A stretch of 64,000 nucleotides of DNA from Scolanthus callimorphus. Its lineage: Eukaryota > Cnidaria > Anthozoa > Actiniaria > Edwardsiidae. Below, piece by piece: positions 32,532 to 44,062 of the stretch (position 1 is its first letter; each line of letters begins with the position of its first letter). Position numbers and translations under genes: made by a program. The notes beneath the pieces were generated by a model. The model worked only from the letters and a program-made list of their open reading frames with translations. It made no database searches and was not told the origin of the DNA. The DNA lies in the NCBI GenBank assembly GCA_033964015.1, contig CM066923.1, forward strand, positions 22,945,086-23,009,085, read 5' to 3'.

Positions 32532-34262
32532 GTAACCATGTAAGAATGTGTTATTACACAACCACGAGAATTTTACAACCGCGAGAATTCCTGCCAAAAA
32601 ACATTCCCGTTGGTCTCTGTACGCATCTGATTTACTACTCCGTTGTAATTAACAAAGTAGAAGAGTTGGACACTATCGACCATGACGCTATAAAACGAGT
32701 TAATATGCTGAAGGATATAAACCCTGGACTGAAGAGCCTTCTAGCAGTTGAGAAATTATACAACAGCGACGAGACAGCTGATCAAAGAAAGTTTTTCATC
32801 GACGATGTAATTATAGCGCTGAGAAAGTCTAAGTTCGATGGTCTTGATCTACATGTAGACTGGCCGGCGGATAAACCTGATTCCAAAAACCGATTCAACA
32901 TCCTTTGCCAAGAGCTGATGGACGCGTTTAAAAAAGAGGGGGCAGAAACCGGGCGTCCCAGGCTGCTACTCACCGCTGCCGTCTCAGCTGTGAACTACAT
33001 CATCGATGCGACGTTTGACGTTGAGGAAATCGGGAAAATCTTAGACTTTATCAATTTGAAGTCGTATAATTTCCCACGCGGCGCGTTGTTTGATACCGAA
33101 CACCACACGGCACATCTTACAGTCAAATATGCCGCACAGTACTGGATCGAGAAAGGAGCCCCGCCTAACAAGATCGTGCTTGGACTCGCGACTTATGGCC
33201 GCTCCTATGGTTTAGTAAATATTGATAACAATGGTATCGGAGCACCTACCACTGAGGAATTTGAAGGCCTCCTGTCCTATTATGAAATCTGCGATATGAT
33301 GAATAAAGGTTTGAAGGTCACGGAGACAGTCAAGAGCTCGGTAAAAGCCCCTATGGTTATATGGGGCAGAGTAGTAGTGAGAGTGGTGGTTTGTGGGTAG
33401 GCTTTGACGATGAAGACAGTCTTAAACTGAAAGTGGAGGAGGTCATCAAAGCAAAGGGACTCGCCGGCGCCATATTTTGGGCACTAGAACTCGACGACTT
33501 TAACGGACAGTCCTGTACCAAAGGTACTGAGAACTCATCCAGCTATTCCGGGGTGGGGGTGGGGGGGGGAGGAGCTCCCATATGTCATCATGTCATCGGG
33601 CGGGGATGTTCATATCAAGAACTATCTTGATATGTGAGAGCCATGTTGAAAATGGTATCTTGTAGAGGTTAAAATTTTATTTTCCCGACGTGCACCCGGC
33701 CCCGCCCGACGACGCTGGAGTCCCCCTTCCCCGGGACTAGCTGGTCCGCCTGTGGGTTTTGTTCGGAAATTGCTTTAGGGTGTCAGGATTCCTGTGGCGC
33801 GCAAAAAAATAACCGTCCCTGCCTCTCAGGATTTTTGCGCGGCACAGGCATCCAGAAACCCGAAAAACGAATAACCTATTGGAGAGTTCTGACTAGCAGG
33901 CTAGCTTAATTGTATCCATCATTACTTGTCGCATATTTCTGTCAACCAATCAAATATTGGTTTGGTGGCCGTATGAGTCGAGGATAGTGATTGTAGTTGT
34001 AATTGGACGGAAGCAACCATTTGGGAACAACCTGATTCACAGGAAAACCTTTCAGAAAAAAGATGTCAAGTATATAGGTTTAATATTTATTCGGAACTGT
34101 GCTCCCATCGTTAGCTGTTGATCATCATACACATCACTAGATACTGATGGATCAAACTATTTTGTTGTATTTTTACCAGGCAAGTACCCTCTGATAACGG
34201 CAGTGAAGAAATACTTGTCAGGATATGACACACCAGTGACCAATGGCACTACAGCTCATTAG
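32532..34262 (+). pseudogene. GH18 chitinase-like protein, partial, one frameshift
   Basis: Exon A (32532-33523) follows the acceptor TTTACACTGCAG in phase 1. It opens with CYYTTTRILQ and LCTHLIYY, the first strand and beta-2 of the GH18 barrel. KFDGLDLHVDWP occupies the catalytic DGxDxDxE site, with the third Asp replaced by His and the catalytic Glu by Asp. LKSYNF replaces the usual M-x-Y-D. KIVLGLATYGRSY and, after a 1-base frameshift near 33350, GLWVGFDD and AIFWALELDDF complete the barrel. The donor is AAAG/GTACTG. Exon B (34180-34262) continues in phase with KYPLITAVKKYL to a TAG. The N-terminus and signal peptide were not found. If expressed it is more likely a chitin-binding chi-lectin than an active chitinase. 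The single frameshift could be a sequencing error, in which case the gene is intact. Confidence 0.85.
33524..34179. other. Intron of the GH18 gene with a decayed hairpin
   Basis: Bounded by GTACTG and TTTTTACCAG. It contains a G-rich run near 33550-33570 and a fragment ending ACTAGCAGGCTA near 33894-33904 that resembles the TAGCCTGC family. Confidence 0.7.
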
Positions 34263-34379
34263 TAAGATTGTATGGCAAGGTGGGGGACTTGTTGAGTTGT
34301 GAAAATATATAAAAAGTTACTTGGCGCCCTGGCTCCCGTTTCTCGAAACGCCCAAGAAATTCTCGGGCCCGAGAACTGA

Positions 34380-34582
34380 ATGTTTTATCAAAAACATACT
34401 CTGTGGAATTTCCAGGGTAAAATGAATGGCGCTGCGTAAAATCCAGGGTGAAAATCGCATACCCTGTGGAAATTCCAGGGTAAAAATCAAGAGACCCTGT
34501 GGAAATTCCAGGGTCAAACACAGTGACCCCTGTGGAATTTCCAGGTTCCTCGATAGGGGGGGGGGGGGGGGGGGGGGGGGGG
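34380..34582. repeat. CCCTGTGGAAATTCCAGGGT minisatellite and poly-G run
   Basis: Four to five units of 30-36 bp built on the palindrome TGGAAATTCCA, just downstream of the GH18 stop and so probably in its 3' untranslated region. A G run at about 34556-34582 follows. Confidence 0.85.
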
Positions 34583-34619
34583 GTACAAATTCAGCCACTG
34601 TTGCTGTAAGATAGGTGTG

Positions 34620-34625
34620 AATAAA
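34620..34625 (+). terminator. Possible poly(A) signal of the GH18 gene
   Basis: AATAAA 358 bases after the stop codon at 34262, the first such hexamer on this strand. Confidence 0.4.
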
Positions 34626-34894
34626 CTATACTATTACTAACTACACTACTACTAATCAAAACCGTAGAGTGTCAATTCTGGCGCCAAAAGATTGGTCGCG
34701 TTGTGGCGAAATTTTGATCACGTGCTCACTATTTCGTGTACCACGTAAGTTAAAACTTTTTCCGCTGGCTGTCTTGCTTTTCGTCTGCTATGACAAGATG
34801 GCTTTCAGAACTTTCAGCTCAAGAGTCGTTTCACGAAACGACTCTTCACGAATTGAAAAGAATTGCTAGTGAACTCTAGAAAAGAGAACTATTA

Positions 34895-35165
34895 CCACCG
34901 TATGCATTGCTACGCGACCTCAAAACTCACTGTTGGGCGATTGGCGATCTTACGCAAAAATTGTTGTCAATTTTCTAGAACCCGAAAGTTAAACATTCAA
35001 GTCGAGGAAGCCAAAGGATAGCTTAAAACCATTTTGGTTGATTTTGCAATCAATGTCGGCCCGCTGAAGTAGCCGAATCCAGCGTTTTGTTTGATTGACA
35101 GCTAGAAATCACCAATCCCCATCGCAACATTGAATTTTGGGGGCGCGTAGCAATGCATACAGTGG
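34895..35165. mobile_element. TA-flanked MITE, CCACTGTATGCA family (full copy 2)
   Basis: A 271-bp copy with TA at 34893-34894 and 35166-35167. It provides the full-length reference for the truncated copy at 5589. Confidence 0.85.
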
Positions 35166-35167
35166 TA

Positions 35168-35300
35168 ATCCGACGACCGGTTAGCGCAGTGGTAGAGTGC
35201 CGGCGTATGTTCTGGAGGTTGGGAGTTCAAACCCTGGCCGGGCCAACAGTCAGGGTCTTTTCTAATAATAAGGTGCTGCCTTTGCTCTAACATCTGCAAA
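35168..35300 (+). repeat. tRNA-like segment, probably tRNA-derived SINE head
   Basis: TTAGCGCAGTGGTAGAGTGC (35181-35200) fits an RNA polymerase III A box and D-arm. GGTTGGGAGTTCAAACCC (from 35218) fits a B box and T-arm at correct spacing. The acceptor stem (ACCGG against CCGGGCC) and anticodon stem pair poorly, so this is not a functional tRNA gene. No clear SINE tail. Confidence 0.55.
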
Positions 35301-35421
35301 TGGTTAGACCTTCGCGTCTTCTCGGATAAAATATCTGATCACGTAGTACACGAAATAGTGAGCACGTGATCGAATTTCGCCACTACGCTACCAATCTTTT
35401 CGCGTCAGAATTGACACTCTA

Positions 35422-36184
35422 CAGGTTTCGATTTTTTCTATTACTACCACTACTTTAGGGATCGTGATCCCTTTTGTTACTACACAAATGTCACATTGAA
35501 ATGTTCATTCATTAGAGCCACCACGTCCCCTGGAAGCACATGACGATGACATGATGATGCAGCTTTTTTCACCACCCCAACAATTCTTGGAAGCACACCC
35601 CCACCCCACCCCTTGGAAGTAGTTCATCCCCACCCACTGTGAGCAACTAAGCTCGACCATCTGGAGGGAGAGATCGGAGGTTGGACCAGAATGCAAATAT
35701 GGTTGCTTGGTGCTTTACAAATTGCACGGCTTGTTAATGTAGCCGTTTTCTCATTGTTCTCTCTCGATAAGGGAGCGGTCATTATTTACATCGAAGGGGG
35801 GGGGGGGGGGGGGGTATCAATTGCCGTTCAAAACAATGGATTGAAAAACGGGTTGAAAAAGGCTATGGGCGAAGAAACGTTCAAGGCCGAGGTACATTTT
35901 CTCAAGAGCAGAAACAGATACTCGAAACAAACTGTTTTAATCGTGCCATTTTAGGCAGTTTTTACCAGGTATTCCGTTTTAGTTTCCGAGAGTCTAACTA
36001 TTTTCCATCCAAGTTCTTGCGATCTTAATAAAGTTCAAGACGTAGCAATTCAAAAAAAAAACACAAGCTCGCAAAGGATGGCGGTTGCGGCGGGCCTTTC
36101 AGAGGCTTCATCTTTTTTCATTAGCGAAACAAACATGTAAGATATAAAATATAACTTAGAGCAATATTAAAGGTCATTATCAAA
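35422..36184. other. Gene-free stretch
   Basis: A G run at about 35795-35813 and an A run near 36051. The 87-codon frame at 35691 crosses the G run and is not credible. Confidence 0.45.
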
Positions 36185-36690
36185 GGCGGCCGCAGCGGAT
36201 CATGCATGCGGAAAGCTTGGCTGAGGTGGTCGCACTAGTTTCCTCCTTGAGGAAGTCCAGGAAGGTGGCTGGTCTCCCGAGCCTCCCGGATGGTGCCGTC
36301 CCGGAATGGTTTCAACGGTTGCCCAAACAATCTGATCCTGCGATCTCGTGAAAGACTTGATCTCCACCAATATTCATTCCATTCATTGCATTCCACGCCA
36401 CACCGACTTGCGTTTTGCTGTTAATTAGCCCAATACCCCAATATTTAAAGTCATCCACCGTCTCGAGAGGCAAGTGCCATTTGCTGTCCGGAGTGCAGTA
36501 AATGGTAAGTTGGCTCTGTTTCTCTTCCATTTATGGCTTTGCAGAGAGCGTAGTCAGGCACGATGACAAACAAAAACGGGGCTAGAGTGCCACCTGGAGA
36601 ACACCCTGGCAGTGATTTCAAACTCGTCGGAGTCGCCGTCCTCGGTTACAACCTTAGCGCGTGTGCCAGAGTATGTCGCCTTAATGGTAC
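36185..36690 (-). pseudogene. Non-LTR retrotransposon reverse transcriptase relic
   Basis: On the minus strand, KATYSGTRAKVVTEDGD is followed in a shifted frame by a sequence of the RT palm type GTLAPFLFVIVPDYALCKAI (near 36555-36595). After another shift comes LETVDDFKYWG and QVGVAWNAMNGMN (36370-36460), the usual VDDFKYLG region near the C-terminal end of LINE RTs. The YADD-containing stretch is missing or decayed, so this is a dead 5'- and 3'-truncated LINE fragment. Confidence 0.7.
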
Positions 36691-37439
36691 TAAAGTAGTA
36701 AAAGTTGCAGGAGTATAAATGTAGAATATTCTTTGAGGGGTCTAGGGGCCTGCTCCCCACGGTAAATTCTAACATTTCAGGCCTGTAAATGCTGGAAATG
36801 CGCATTTTTTTCTCAGTGGGTGCTATTATGTATGATTGGAAGGACCCCTTGCTCTCTTTTCGACACTTCAGGGCCGCCCTTACACGGAAGGAAAAACATT
36901 CAGCCCACCCCAATTTCTCCCCCACCCCTCTCAGACTTGAATAATGACCGGCCCCTAAATGCACAAAGTGTATCTGCAACCAACTTCATTTAATAAACTA
37001 TCGAACATTCAAGAAATAGACTAATCAATAAAGTGTGATTCAAATCATCCCCTTTCGCGCCGGTGCTAGTTTCCCTTTCGCAAAAACCATCGTTGCCTTT
37101 TAGAACGATTCCTCTGAACGGTAGATGCCTTTCAGAAAGGTCGTTGCCATTCTGATCCCTTGGGATAATTAGTCATTATCATTCATATAGCGTCGTTCTA
37201 TAGATGCTAATGAAAAATAGTACAAATCCAATTAAAAAGCACTTCCAACGCCAGCGAATTCACTCGTAGCGCACTGGTTAGGGTTTGGGTTAGTAATCGG
37301 GTTTAAGGTTAGGGGTCTAAACAGGCTAGAATTAATATGCGATTCTTTTCCTTTTAGCTTTACTGAGACAACAAAACTAAATGTGATTTTTTTTAAGTGT
37401 CATCCAAAAGGCAACGATGGTTTACGAAAGGGAAAATTG
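36691..37439. other. Gene-free stretch before the satellite
   Basis: No gene seen. GTTAGGGTTTGGGTTAG at about 37277-37293 is a short TTAGGG-like run. Confidence 0.4.
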
Positions 37440-39875
37440 ATGCTTGGTGATGATTACGGATGCTTGGTGATGATTAGGGATGCTTGATGATAATTAGGGA
37501 TGCTTGGTGATGTTAGGGATGCTTGGTGATGCTTAGGGATGCTTGGTGATGATTAGGGATGCTGGTGATGCTTAGGGATGCTTGGTGATGATTAGGGATG
37601 CTTGGTGATGCTTAGGGTTGCTTGGTGATGATTACGGGTGCTGGTGATGCTTAGGGATGCTTGGTGATGCTTAGGGATGCTTGGTGATGATTAGGGATGC
37701 TTGGTGATGATTAGGGATGCTGGTGATGCTTAGGGATGCTTGGTGATGATTAGGGATGTATAGTGATGATTAGGGATGCTTGGTGATGTTAAGGGATGCT
37801 TGGTGATGATTAGGGATGCTTGGTGATGATTAGGGATGCTTGGTGATGCTTAAGGATGCCTGGTGATGCTTAGGGATGCTTGGTGATGATTAGGGATAAA
37901 TAGTGATGATTAGGGATGCTTGGTGATGTTTAGGGATGCTTGGTGATGATTAGGGATGCTTGGTGATGATTAGGGATGCTTGGTGATGCTTAGGGATGCT
38001 TGGTGATGATTAGGGATGCTTGGTGATGATTAGGGATGCTTGGTGATGCTTAGGGATGCTTGGTGATGATTAGGGATGTATAGTGATGATTAGGGATGCT
38101 TGGTGATGCTTAGGGATGCTTGGTGATGATTAGGGATGTATAGTGATGATTAGGGATGCTTGGTGATGATTAGGGATGCTTGGTGATGATTAGGGATGCT
38201 TGGTGATGATTAGGGATGCTTGGTGATGATTAGGATGTATAGTGATGATTAGGGATGCTTGTGATGTTTAGGGATGCTTGGTGATGATTAGGGATGCTTG
38301 GTGATGATTAGGATGTATAGTGATGATTAGGGATGCTTGGTGATGATTAGGAATGTATAGTGATGATTAGGGATGCTTGGTGATGATTAGGGATGTATAG
38401 TGATGATTAGGGATGCTTGGTGATGCTTAGGGATGTTTGGTGATGATTAGGGATGCTTGGTGATGATTAGGGATGTTTGGTGATGATTAGGGATGCTTGG
38501 TGATGATTAGGGATGCTTGGTGATGATTAGGGATGTATAGTGATGCTTAGGGATGCTTGGTGATGATTAGGGATGCTTGGTGATGCTTAGGGATGCTTGG
38601 TGATGATTAGGGATGTATAGTGATGATTAGGGATGCTTGGTGATGATTAGGGATGTATAGTGATGATTAGGGATGCTTGGTGATGCTTAGGGATGTTGGT
38701 GGTGATTAGGGATGCTTGGTGATGCTTAGGGATACTTGGTGATGATTAAGGATGTTTGGTGATGATTAGGGATCCTTGGTGATGATTAGGGATGTTTGGT
38801 GATGATTAGGGATGCTTGGCGATGATTAGGGATGCTTGGTGATGATTAGGGATGTTTGGTGATGATTAGGGATGCTTGGTGATGCTTGGTGATGATTAGG
38901 GATGTATAGTGATGATTAGGGATGCTTGGTGATGATTAGGGATGCTTGGTGATGCTTAGGGATGCTTGGTGATGATTAGGGATGTATAGTGATGCTTAGG
39001 GATGCTTGGTGATGCTTAGGGTGCTTGGTGATGATTAGGGATGTATAGTGATGATTAGGGATGCTTGGTGATGATTAGGGATGCTGGTGATGCTTAGGGA
39101 TGCTTGGTGATGATTAGGGATGTATAGTGATGATTAGGGATGCTTGGTGATGTTTAGGGATGCTTGGTGATGATTAGGATGCTTGGTGATGATTAGGGAT
39201 GTATAGTGATGATTAGGGATGCTTGGTGATGATGAGGGATGTATAGTGATGATTAGGGATGCTTGGTGATGATTAGGGATGTATAGTGATGATTAGGGAT
39301 GCTTGGTGATGATTAGGGATGTTTGGTGATGATTAGGGATGCTTGGTGATGATTAGGGATGCTTGGTGATGATTAGGGATGTTTGGTGATGCTTGGTGAT
39401 GCTTAGGGATGCTTGGTGATGATTAGGGATGTATAGTGATGATTAGGGATGCTTGGTGATGATTAGGGATGCTTGGTGATGATTAGGGATGCTGGTGATG
39501 ATTAGGGATGCTTGGTGATGATTAGGGATGCTTGGTGATGCTTGGTGATGATTAGGGATGTATAGTGATGATTAGGGATGCTTGGTGATGCTTAGGGATG
39601 CTTGGTGATGATTAGGGATGCTTGGTGATGATTAGGGATGCTTGGTGATGCTTAGGGATGCTTGGTGATGATTAGGGATGTATAGTGATGCTTAGGGATG
39701 CTTGGTGATGCTTAGGGATGCTTGGTGATGATTAGGGATGCTTGGTGATGATTAGGGATGCTTGGTGATGCTTAGGGATGCTGGTGATGATTAGGGATGT
39801 ATAGTGATGCTTAGGGATGCTTGGTGATGCTTAGGGATGCTTGGTGATGATTAGGGATGCTTGGTGATGATTAGT
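37440..39875. repeat. 20-bp satellite, GATGATTAGGGATGCTTGGT
   Basis: About 2.4 kb of tandem 20-mers, roughly 120 units. Two recurrent variants (GATGCTTAGGG, and TATAGTGATG for CTTGGTGATG) alternate in runs, giving 40- to 60-bp higher-order patterns. Every unit contains TTAGGG. No ORF of note. Confidence 0.97.
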
Positions 39876-40076
39876 ACGGACCGAGCGATAGCGAGGTCTG
39901 TACAAAAAGGCCGAGGTCTGATATGTCCCGTACAGACCGAGCAAGCGAGGTTAATAATTCGTTATATATTGCTCAATTAAATTTGACTTTTTGCTTTGTC
40001 TTCATCCGGGACACGGGCTAATACGGAAAATATAGCCCGTGCGCCCGTCAATCAGATCACAGGAAACTGTCAAGCT
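39876..40076. other. Gene-free stretch with GTACGGACCGAGC repeats
   Basis: GTACGGACCGAGC and GTACAGACCGAGC occur about 60 bp apart, each near a GCGAGGT. CACGGGCTAATACGG and ATAGCCCGTG form a small hairpin near 40012-40041. Confidence 0.45.
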
Positions 40077-40886
40077 CAGTTCCTGTAAGGCACTGCTCTC
40101 ATGAATCACTGGCCTAAAAAACATAAGGGGAGGTCTATTTTTCATCAGTTTTAACAATTTCAAGATAAGACATCGTTCAGCTTGTAGGTGGCCAGAAATA
40201 AGTATGTTTTGAGTTTTGTCTCCATGACAACGAGGATTGTGACCTTTGAACTCTGTGTTTTAATCATTTTGCAAAAACTGCCTCTGAAAATGTTTAATTG
40301 TAAGGTAACTGAAGTCGGAAGCAAGTATTACCGATCCAACTGGAAATCGTGACATTTTCAACGGGAACCATATTTAAAGAGCCGTGTCAGCCACCATTTT
40401 GACAGCCTAGCAACACACCAAGTCGGAGAAAGCATCCATTTCCATCGGCTGATTTAGAGAATATAGAGCCTCGATTGAATGTGTTTTTAGATGTTTATTT
40501 AGAGATTTCTACTCGTAATTCGTCTTCTAATATCGAACGAAACAATAACAAAGGAGTGGCTGACACGGGCTCTTTAAGAGCATTTTAAAATTTGATACCT
40601 GCCAATAACTTTGCCATCTAAATTGGTGTACATGATTTCCAGTTGGATTCGTAATACTTTAAAATTCTAGCTTTTCCCTGTTTTCAGAGGCAGTTTTTGA
40701 AAATCTTAAAACAGAGTTCAAAGGTCACATTCCATGTTGCCATGGAGACAACACTCAAATCTAGCTAGTCTCATGGTGCCCCGTAACATGAGTGAAGTTA
40801 ATAATGAAATTGTGAAATGTACTCAAGATAGACCACCCCCTAAGGTTTTGGGCCTCCACTTTGAGAGCCATGTCTTACAGGAACTG
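40077..40886. mobile_element. Foldback TIR element with CAGTTCCTGTAAG ends
   Basis: CAGTTCCTGTAAGGCACTGC and CTTACAGGAACTG bound an 810-bp hairpin. Inner inverted matches include AAAGGTCACA, GTTGCCATGGAGACAA-type and AGGGGAGGTCTAT-type blocks. It contains a nested MITE. Confidence 0.75.
40374..40577. mobile_element. MITE with TTAAAGAGCC(C)GTGTCAGC ends, copy 1
   Basis: A 204-bp element nested in the foldback. A related copy in opposite orientation lies at 55493-55681. Both contain a CCATTTTGAC or GTCAAAATGG motif and an AATAACAAAGGAGT-type block. Confidence 0.75.
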
Positions 40887-40987
40887 ACGGCCATATAATA
40901 AATGTCAAGCCATATAATAAATTTGCTACCTGCGGGTTTGGTTATGCTTATTGTATCTGTATATAGAGAATAAACTTTAACTTGAGC

Positions 40988-41712
40988 TTATAGATTTAGG
41001 CCCTGCCTAAAAGCGGAGCTCGAATCAATAGTCACTGTCATCGAGGTATCGAGATATTGACTTTTCTAGTTTTACTGACGTCACTGATGATGTCATAACC
41101 ACGTGACTATGTCAAAGCATCCCTTTTAACACAAACACAAGACCCCAAGTTTGGTCGTATGAACATGTTGCCTTGGAGAGAAAATCTATTCTTTATTCAA
41201 CGGGTTCAAAGGCGTGACCGCCTAGACTTGGGATACCTGTGTTACGGATGGGACTGACACACACACGGAAACATCGCTACAAGTTTTATTCAGGAAAGAA
41301 AAATAAATAATCATATCTCCGGAAAGAAAGCTCCACTAACGACCAACCTTGACAAAAGCTGCCTTAGGTTGATAGCAGTATCTAATGTCAAAGTCACGTG
41401 ATATGAAGTCACTGATTACAATGTCTGAAATTACCCAAGAGGGACTTGATATAGCCCTTTTCCTTATGTGTGGCGCTCCGCTCGCGCAGCGCTTCACGCC
41501 GGCTGGAGCTCCGCTATTAATCAGTAATTTACAAGCGTAAGATTCCTGGTGAGTAGCCATAAATTCCAGGGTGATCATTCAAAATCAAGGCTGGGTTTCC
41601 CAAGCTGAGCTAAGAATAAACCATGTAGTAATGATTGGAGTTCCGCTTAGCATTGCCATCTTCAGGCATTGCACTTCCATCTAGCTTTAGGCATTGCCTA
41701 AATATATATATC
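40988..41712. mobile_element. TIR element, TTTAGGC..GCCTAAA ends
   Basis: Left ATAGATTTAGGCCCTGCC continuing to TAAAAGCGGAGCTC; right GAGTTCCGCTTAGC...TTTAGGCATTGCCTAAATAT. The termini carry small palindromes themselves. The interior of about 700 bp has no gene. A solo terminus lies at 6975-7018. Confidence 0.6.
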
Positions 41713-41841
41713 GTTATTTGGTCTTGTTTAAGGTAAGCTTCCTGTGGAAAGTACGTTGTCAAGTGGAGTTCGTAATGTTGTCAAGAAAAGCTCGTGATTT
41801 TGAAGCTTTGTCGCGACATTCCTTGACAACATTATAACAGG

Positions 41842-41992
41842 TTATAGCGCTGTTTCACGTTGACGTCATCCATTGTTATTAATGTGCCAACCAGAGATCG
41901 ATTGGTTCACAGAACAAAGGGCGCTATTCAATCTACAGTTGGCACATTAGCATTACAATGGCAATGTTGATAAACAGTGAATAGCGCTATAA
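41842..41992. mobile_element. Hairpin MITE with TTATAGCGCTGTTTCAC ends
   Basis: An approximately 150-bp inverted repeat whose arms include ATTAATGTGCCAAC and GTTGGCACATTAG. Noncoding. Confidence 0.75.
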
Positions 41993-42069
41993 GCAGACCA
42001 TGACTGACAGAGTGAATCTGCTAACAGGGTATGCTCGCACACATCGCTGGCAATTGACTGTTTTAAAAC

Positions 42070-42260
42070 ACTTTAAAAGGCAGAAATCAACAACATTTCA
42101 TCACTAAAGTATTTTTCTTTCTTGTGTTCTCAAAGGAACCATTGTTCATCTCAACAAGATACAACGCCATTGTTCAAAAACGCCATCGGAAATATTCAAT
42201 ATATCAATCAAAAATAAAAATTATTAAATGGCAAGATCTTGAAATATCGTTTTTACACGC
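42070..42260. mobile_element. Diverged relative of the TTA-flanked MITE at 7905
   Basis: TAAAAGGCAGAAATCAACAA and CATTTCATCA, then GGAACCATTGTTCA and CGGAAATATTCAAT, follow the order seen in 7905-8404. The outer ends are not well defined. Confidence 0.4.
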
Positions 42261-42828
42261 TTGTTTTCGTATCATACCGTCATTGCCGAATAAAAGGCCC
42301 AGAGTCGGCAGGGCCTTTGCGCTTTGTTTTCAAAAGTAAACCATTTTCATTGATCTCATTGTGCTCTTATAAGTTATGGAAGAGACCTGGCGGAGCCCAA
42401 AAAGGCGAGGACGGAAAAATTAAAGAGAGTGGGGGAAAAAGGAAAGGAACTCCGGCAGATCGGTGAGCACAAGAGATCACCAAATCCAGGGGCGGATTTA
42501 GGTTATGCAACCGAAGCAAATGCTATAGACAGATTTTGAGCGACTTTTTAAATTTTTCCCCTCTTAGTCGCTTATTTTGTTCCGGTCTTATACATTTATT
42601 TATCCTATACGCTAAACAGAATTGTCTACGGTTTTTTGCCGAATAGGCTTTCTGGAGTCATCTGTCGTATTCCATATCCTCGTTGCGTATTCTCTCGAGC
42701 GCCTAATTTGATCGATTGATCGATCTTCGACAAGTCAACGACAGCGTTCGTTGCTGCCGAGAAATGATACTATATTTAGCGACTATCCTATGATACTAAA
42801 TTAGCGACTTTGTTGCACCTATTTCCTA

Positions 42829-43474
42829 TTTTCACAATATCCCGTGATGCTTTGCGCCTGGCACATTTTGGGGGGGTTGGCCGATTTTTCTAACAGAGTT
42901 TATTGTGAAGGCTTGCGCGATAAAATCGGCTCACGGCTCGGGATTGTGGCGAATTTCTGTGGAAATCTATAGGTTTTGTGGGAATCCATGATGTCTAACT
43001 GCTGAGCGAGGTTTTGAGGTGATTTGAGATGAAACATGGATATCAACGAAGAACGATTGAACTTGCGCTCTGTGGTCGCGACCCGTCGCCGCCATATTGG
43101 ATCGAAACTACAATCACCTTGATGCAAACTGGCAACTATTTCTACGTATTTAGGGCCTGTGATCGTCGAATATCCACTGATAACACAACAATAATGTATC
43201 AAAACTTGATCTCAAGGCCGTTCAAGTGACATTCCACAGATTAAAGCGCGAAGGTTGTGAGTTGAAGACTCGCTTTTAAGTGCGGGAAAGACAATATTTT
43301 CATTGCTTCGCGTCAATGCGAAAGCACAAACGACTTTTAAAATAATCACAAGACGATATTTAAAGCTTGCAATCCCTCGAATGAGGAGAGAAAGTGTTCT
43401 AGTAAAGTCCTGGTGGCCATAAAATCGTGTAACTGGATTGGAAGTAGAAAAATAGTGTTGATGTGCGGACTTCA
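42829..43474. repeat. Inverted duplicate, left copy
   Basis: About 645 bp matching the complement of 50747-51391 with few differences, from TTTTCACAATATCCCGTGAT to ATGTGCGGACTTC. The frames on it (66, 100 and 115 codons) appear in both copies but lack recognisable domains. Contains GCCGCCATATTGGATC. Confidence 0.85.
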
Positions 43475-43866
43475 ACAATGAAAACTTTAACTTAACTTTG
43501 CAAAGCATGGTGCTGCAAGCCTTTAATTTACGGGTGTGTGATACGAGTCTATAGATCAATAATAATTAGTAGTAGCATCGTATAGTTTCCACCACTCAAA
43601 ATGTCTTCACTTTGTTTCTACACCAAAAAATATAAGCTTAAATTAGCTTAAACTCTCAAGTCAATTTACTATCCAAATTATGCTTAGTTTACTGCTTGTG
43701 ATCCAGGCCGGGCAATGAAGTCAGTTATTATGCTGTGGTGTTATCAAAACAACAAAATCTGAAATCTCAGGCTAGTAGGAACATTTTTGTATAATGATTA
43801 GCAATACTGAAATCTTCAAACCATATGATGGAATAACAATATTATTCTGGGGTGGATTTTAGTAGC
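43475..43866. other. Gene-free stretch
   Basis: AT-rich with nothing assignable. Confidence 0.4.
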
Positions 43867-43869
43867 AAT

Positions 43870-44059
43870 GTGTGGTTCCAGAAAATATCCATACCCCCTC
43901 CACGGAAGGGTGTTGAAAAGTGACCCCCCACCCCTCTGGAATTTCCAAGGAAAATACAGTATTTGTTTGTATGGAAATGATAGGTAAATTGACCCCCCAC
44001 CCCTCCAGGATTTCCACTGCCCTTCCGTAGGGGGGTATGGATAATTTCTGGAACCACAC
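43870..44059. mobile_element. MITE, GTGTGGTTCCAG ends, 3-bp TSD
   Basis: A 190-bp element starting GTGTGGTTCCAGAAAATATC and ending in its complement, with AAT on both sides (43867-43869, 44060-44062). A second copy, split by the 3.58-kb foldback, has ATT (46713-46715, 50432-50434). Confidence 0.85.
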
Positions 44060-44062
44060 AAT

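Larger units (their letters stand above)
34665..35421. mobile_element. TIR element with TAGAGTGTCAATTCTGGCG ends, hosting a MITE
   Basis: Terminal repeats of about 80 bp (TAGAGTGTCAATTCTG... and complement, including CACGTGCTCACTATTTCGTG). Imperfect similarity extends about 20 bp further out on both sides. The interior contains the MITE at 34895-35165 and a tRNA-like segment. Confidence 0.8.

Noticed and set aside
35168..35245. Functional tRNA gene
   Set aside because: A and B boxes are good but the acceptor and anticodon stems do not pair; better read as a SINE head or pseudogene.
37440..39875. Telomere or CRISPR interpretation of the TTAGGG-containing array
   Set aside because: The unit is 20 bp with no spacers, and ordinary sequence flanks both sides; an internal satellite explains it.
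42900..43559. Frames of 66, 100 and 115 codons repeated at 50695-51330
   Set aside because: They occur because the DNA is duplicated; no domain, and frames differ in ends between copies.
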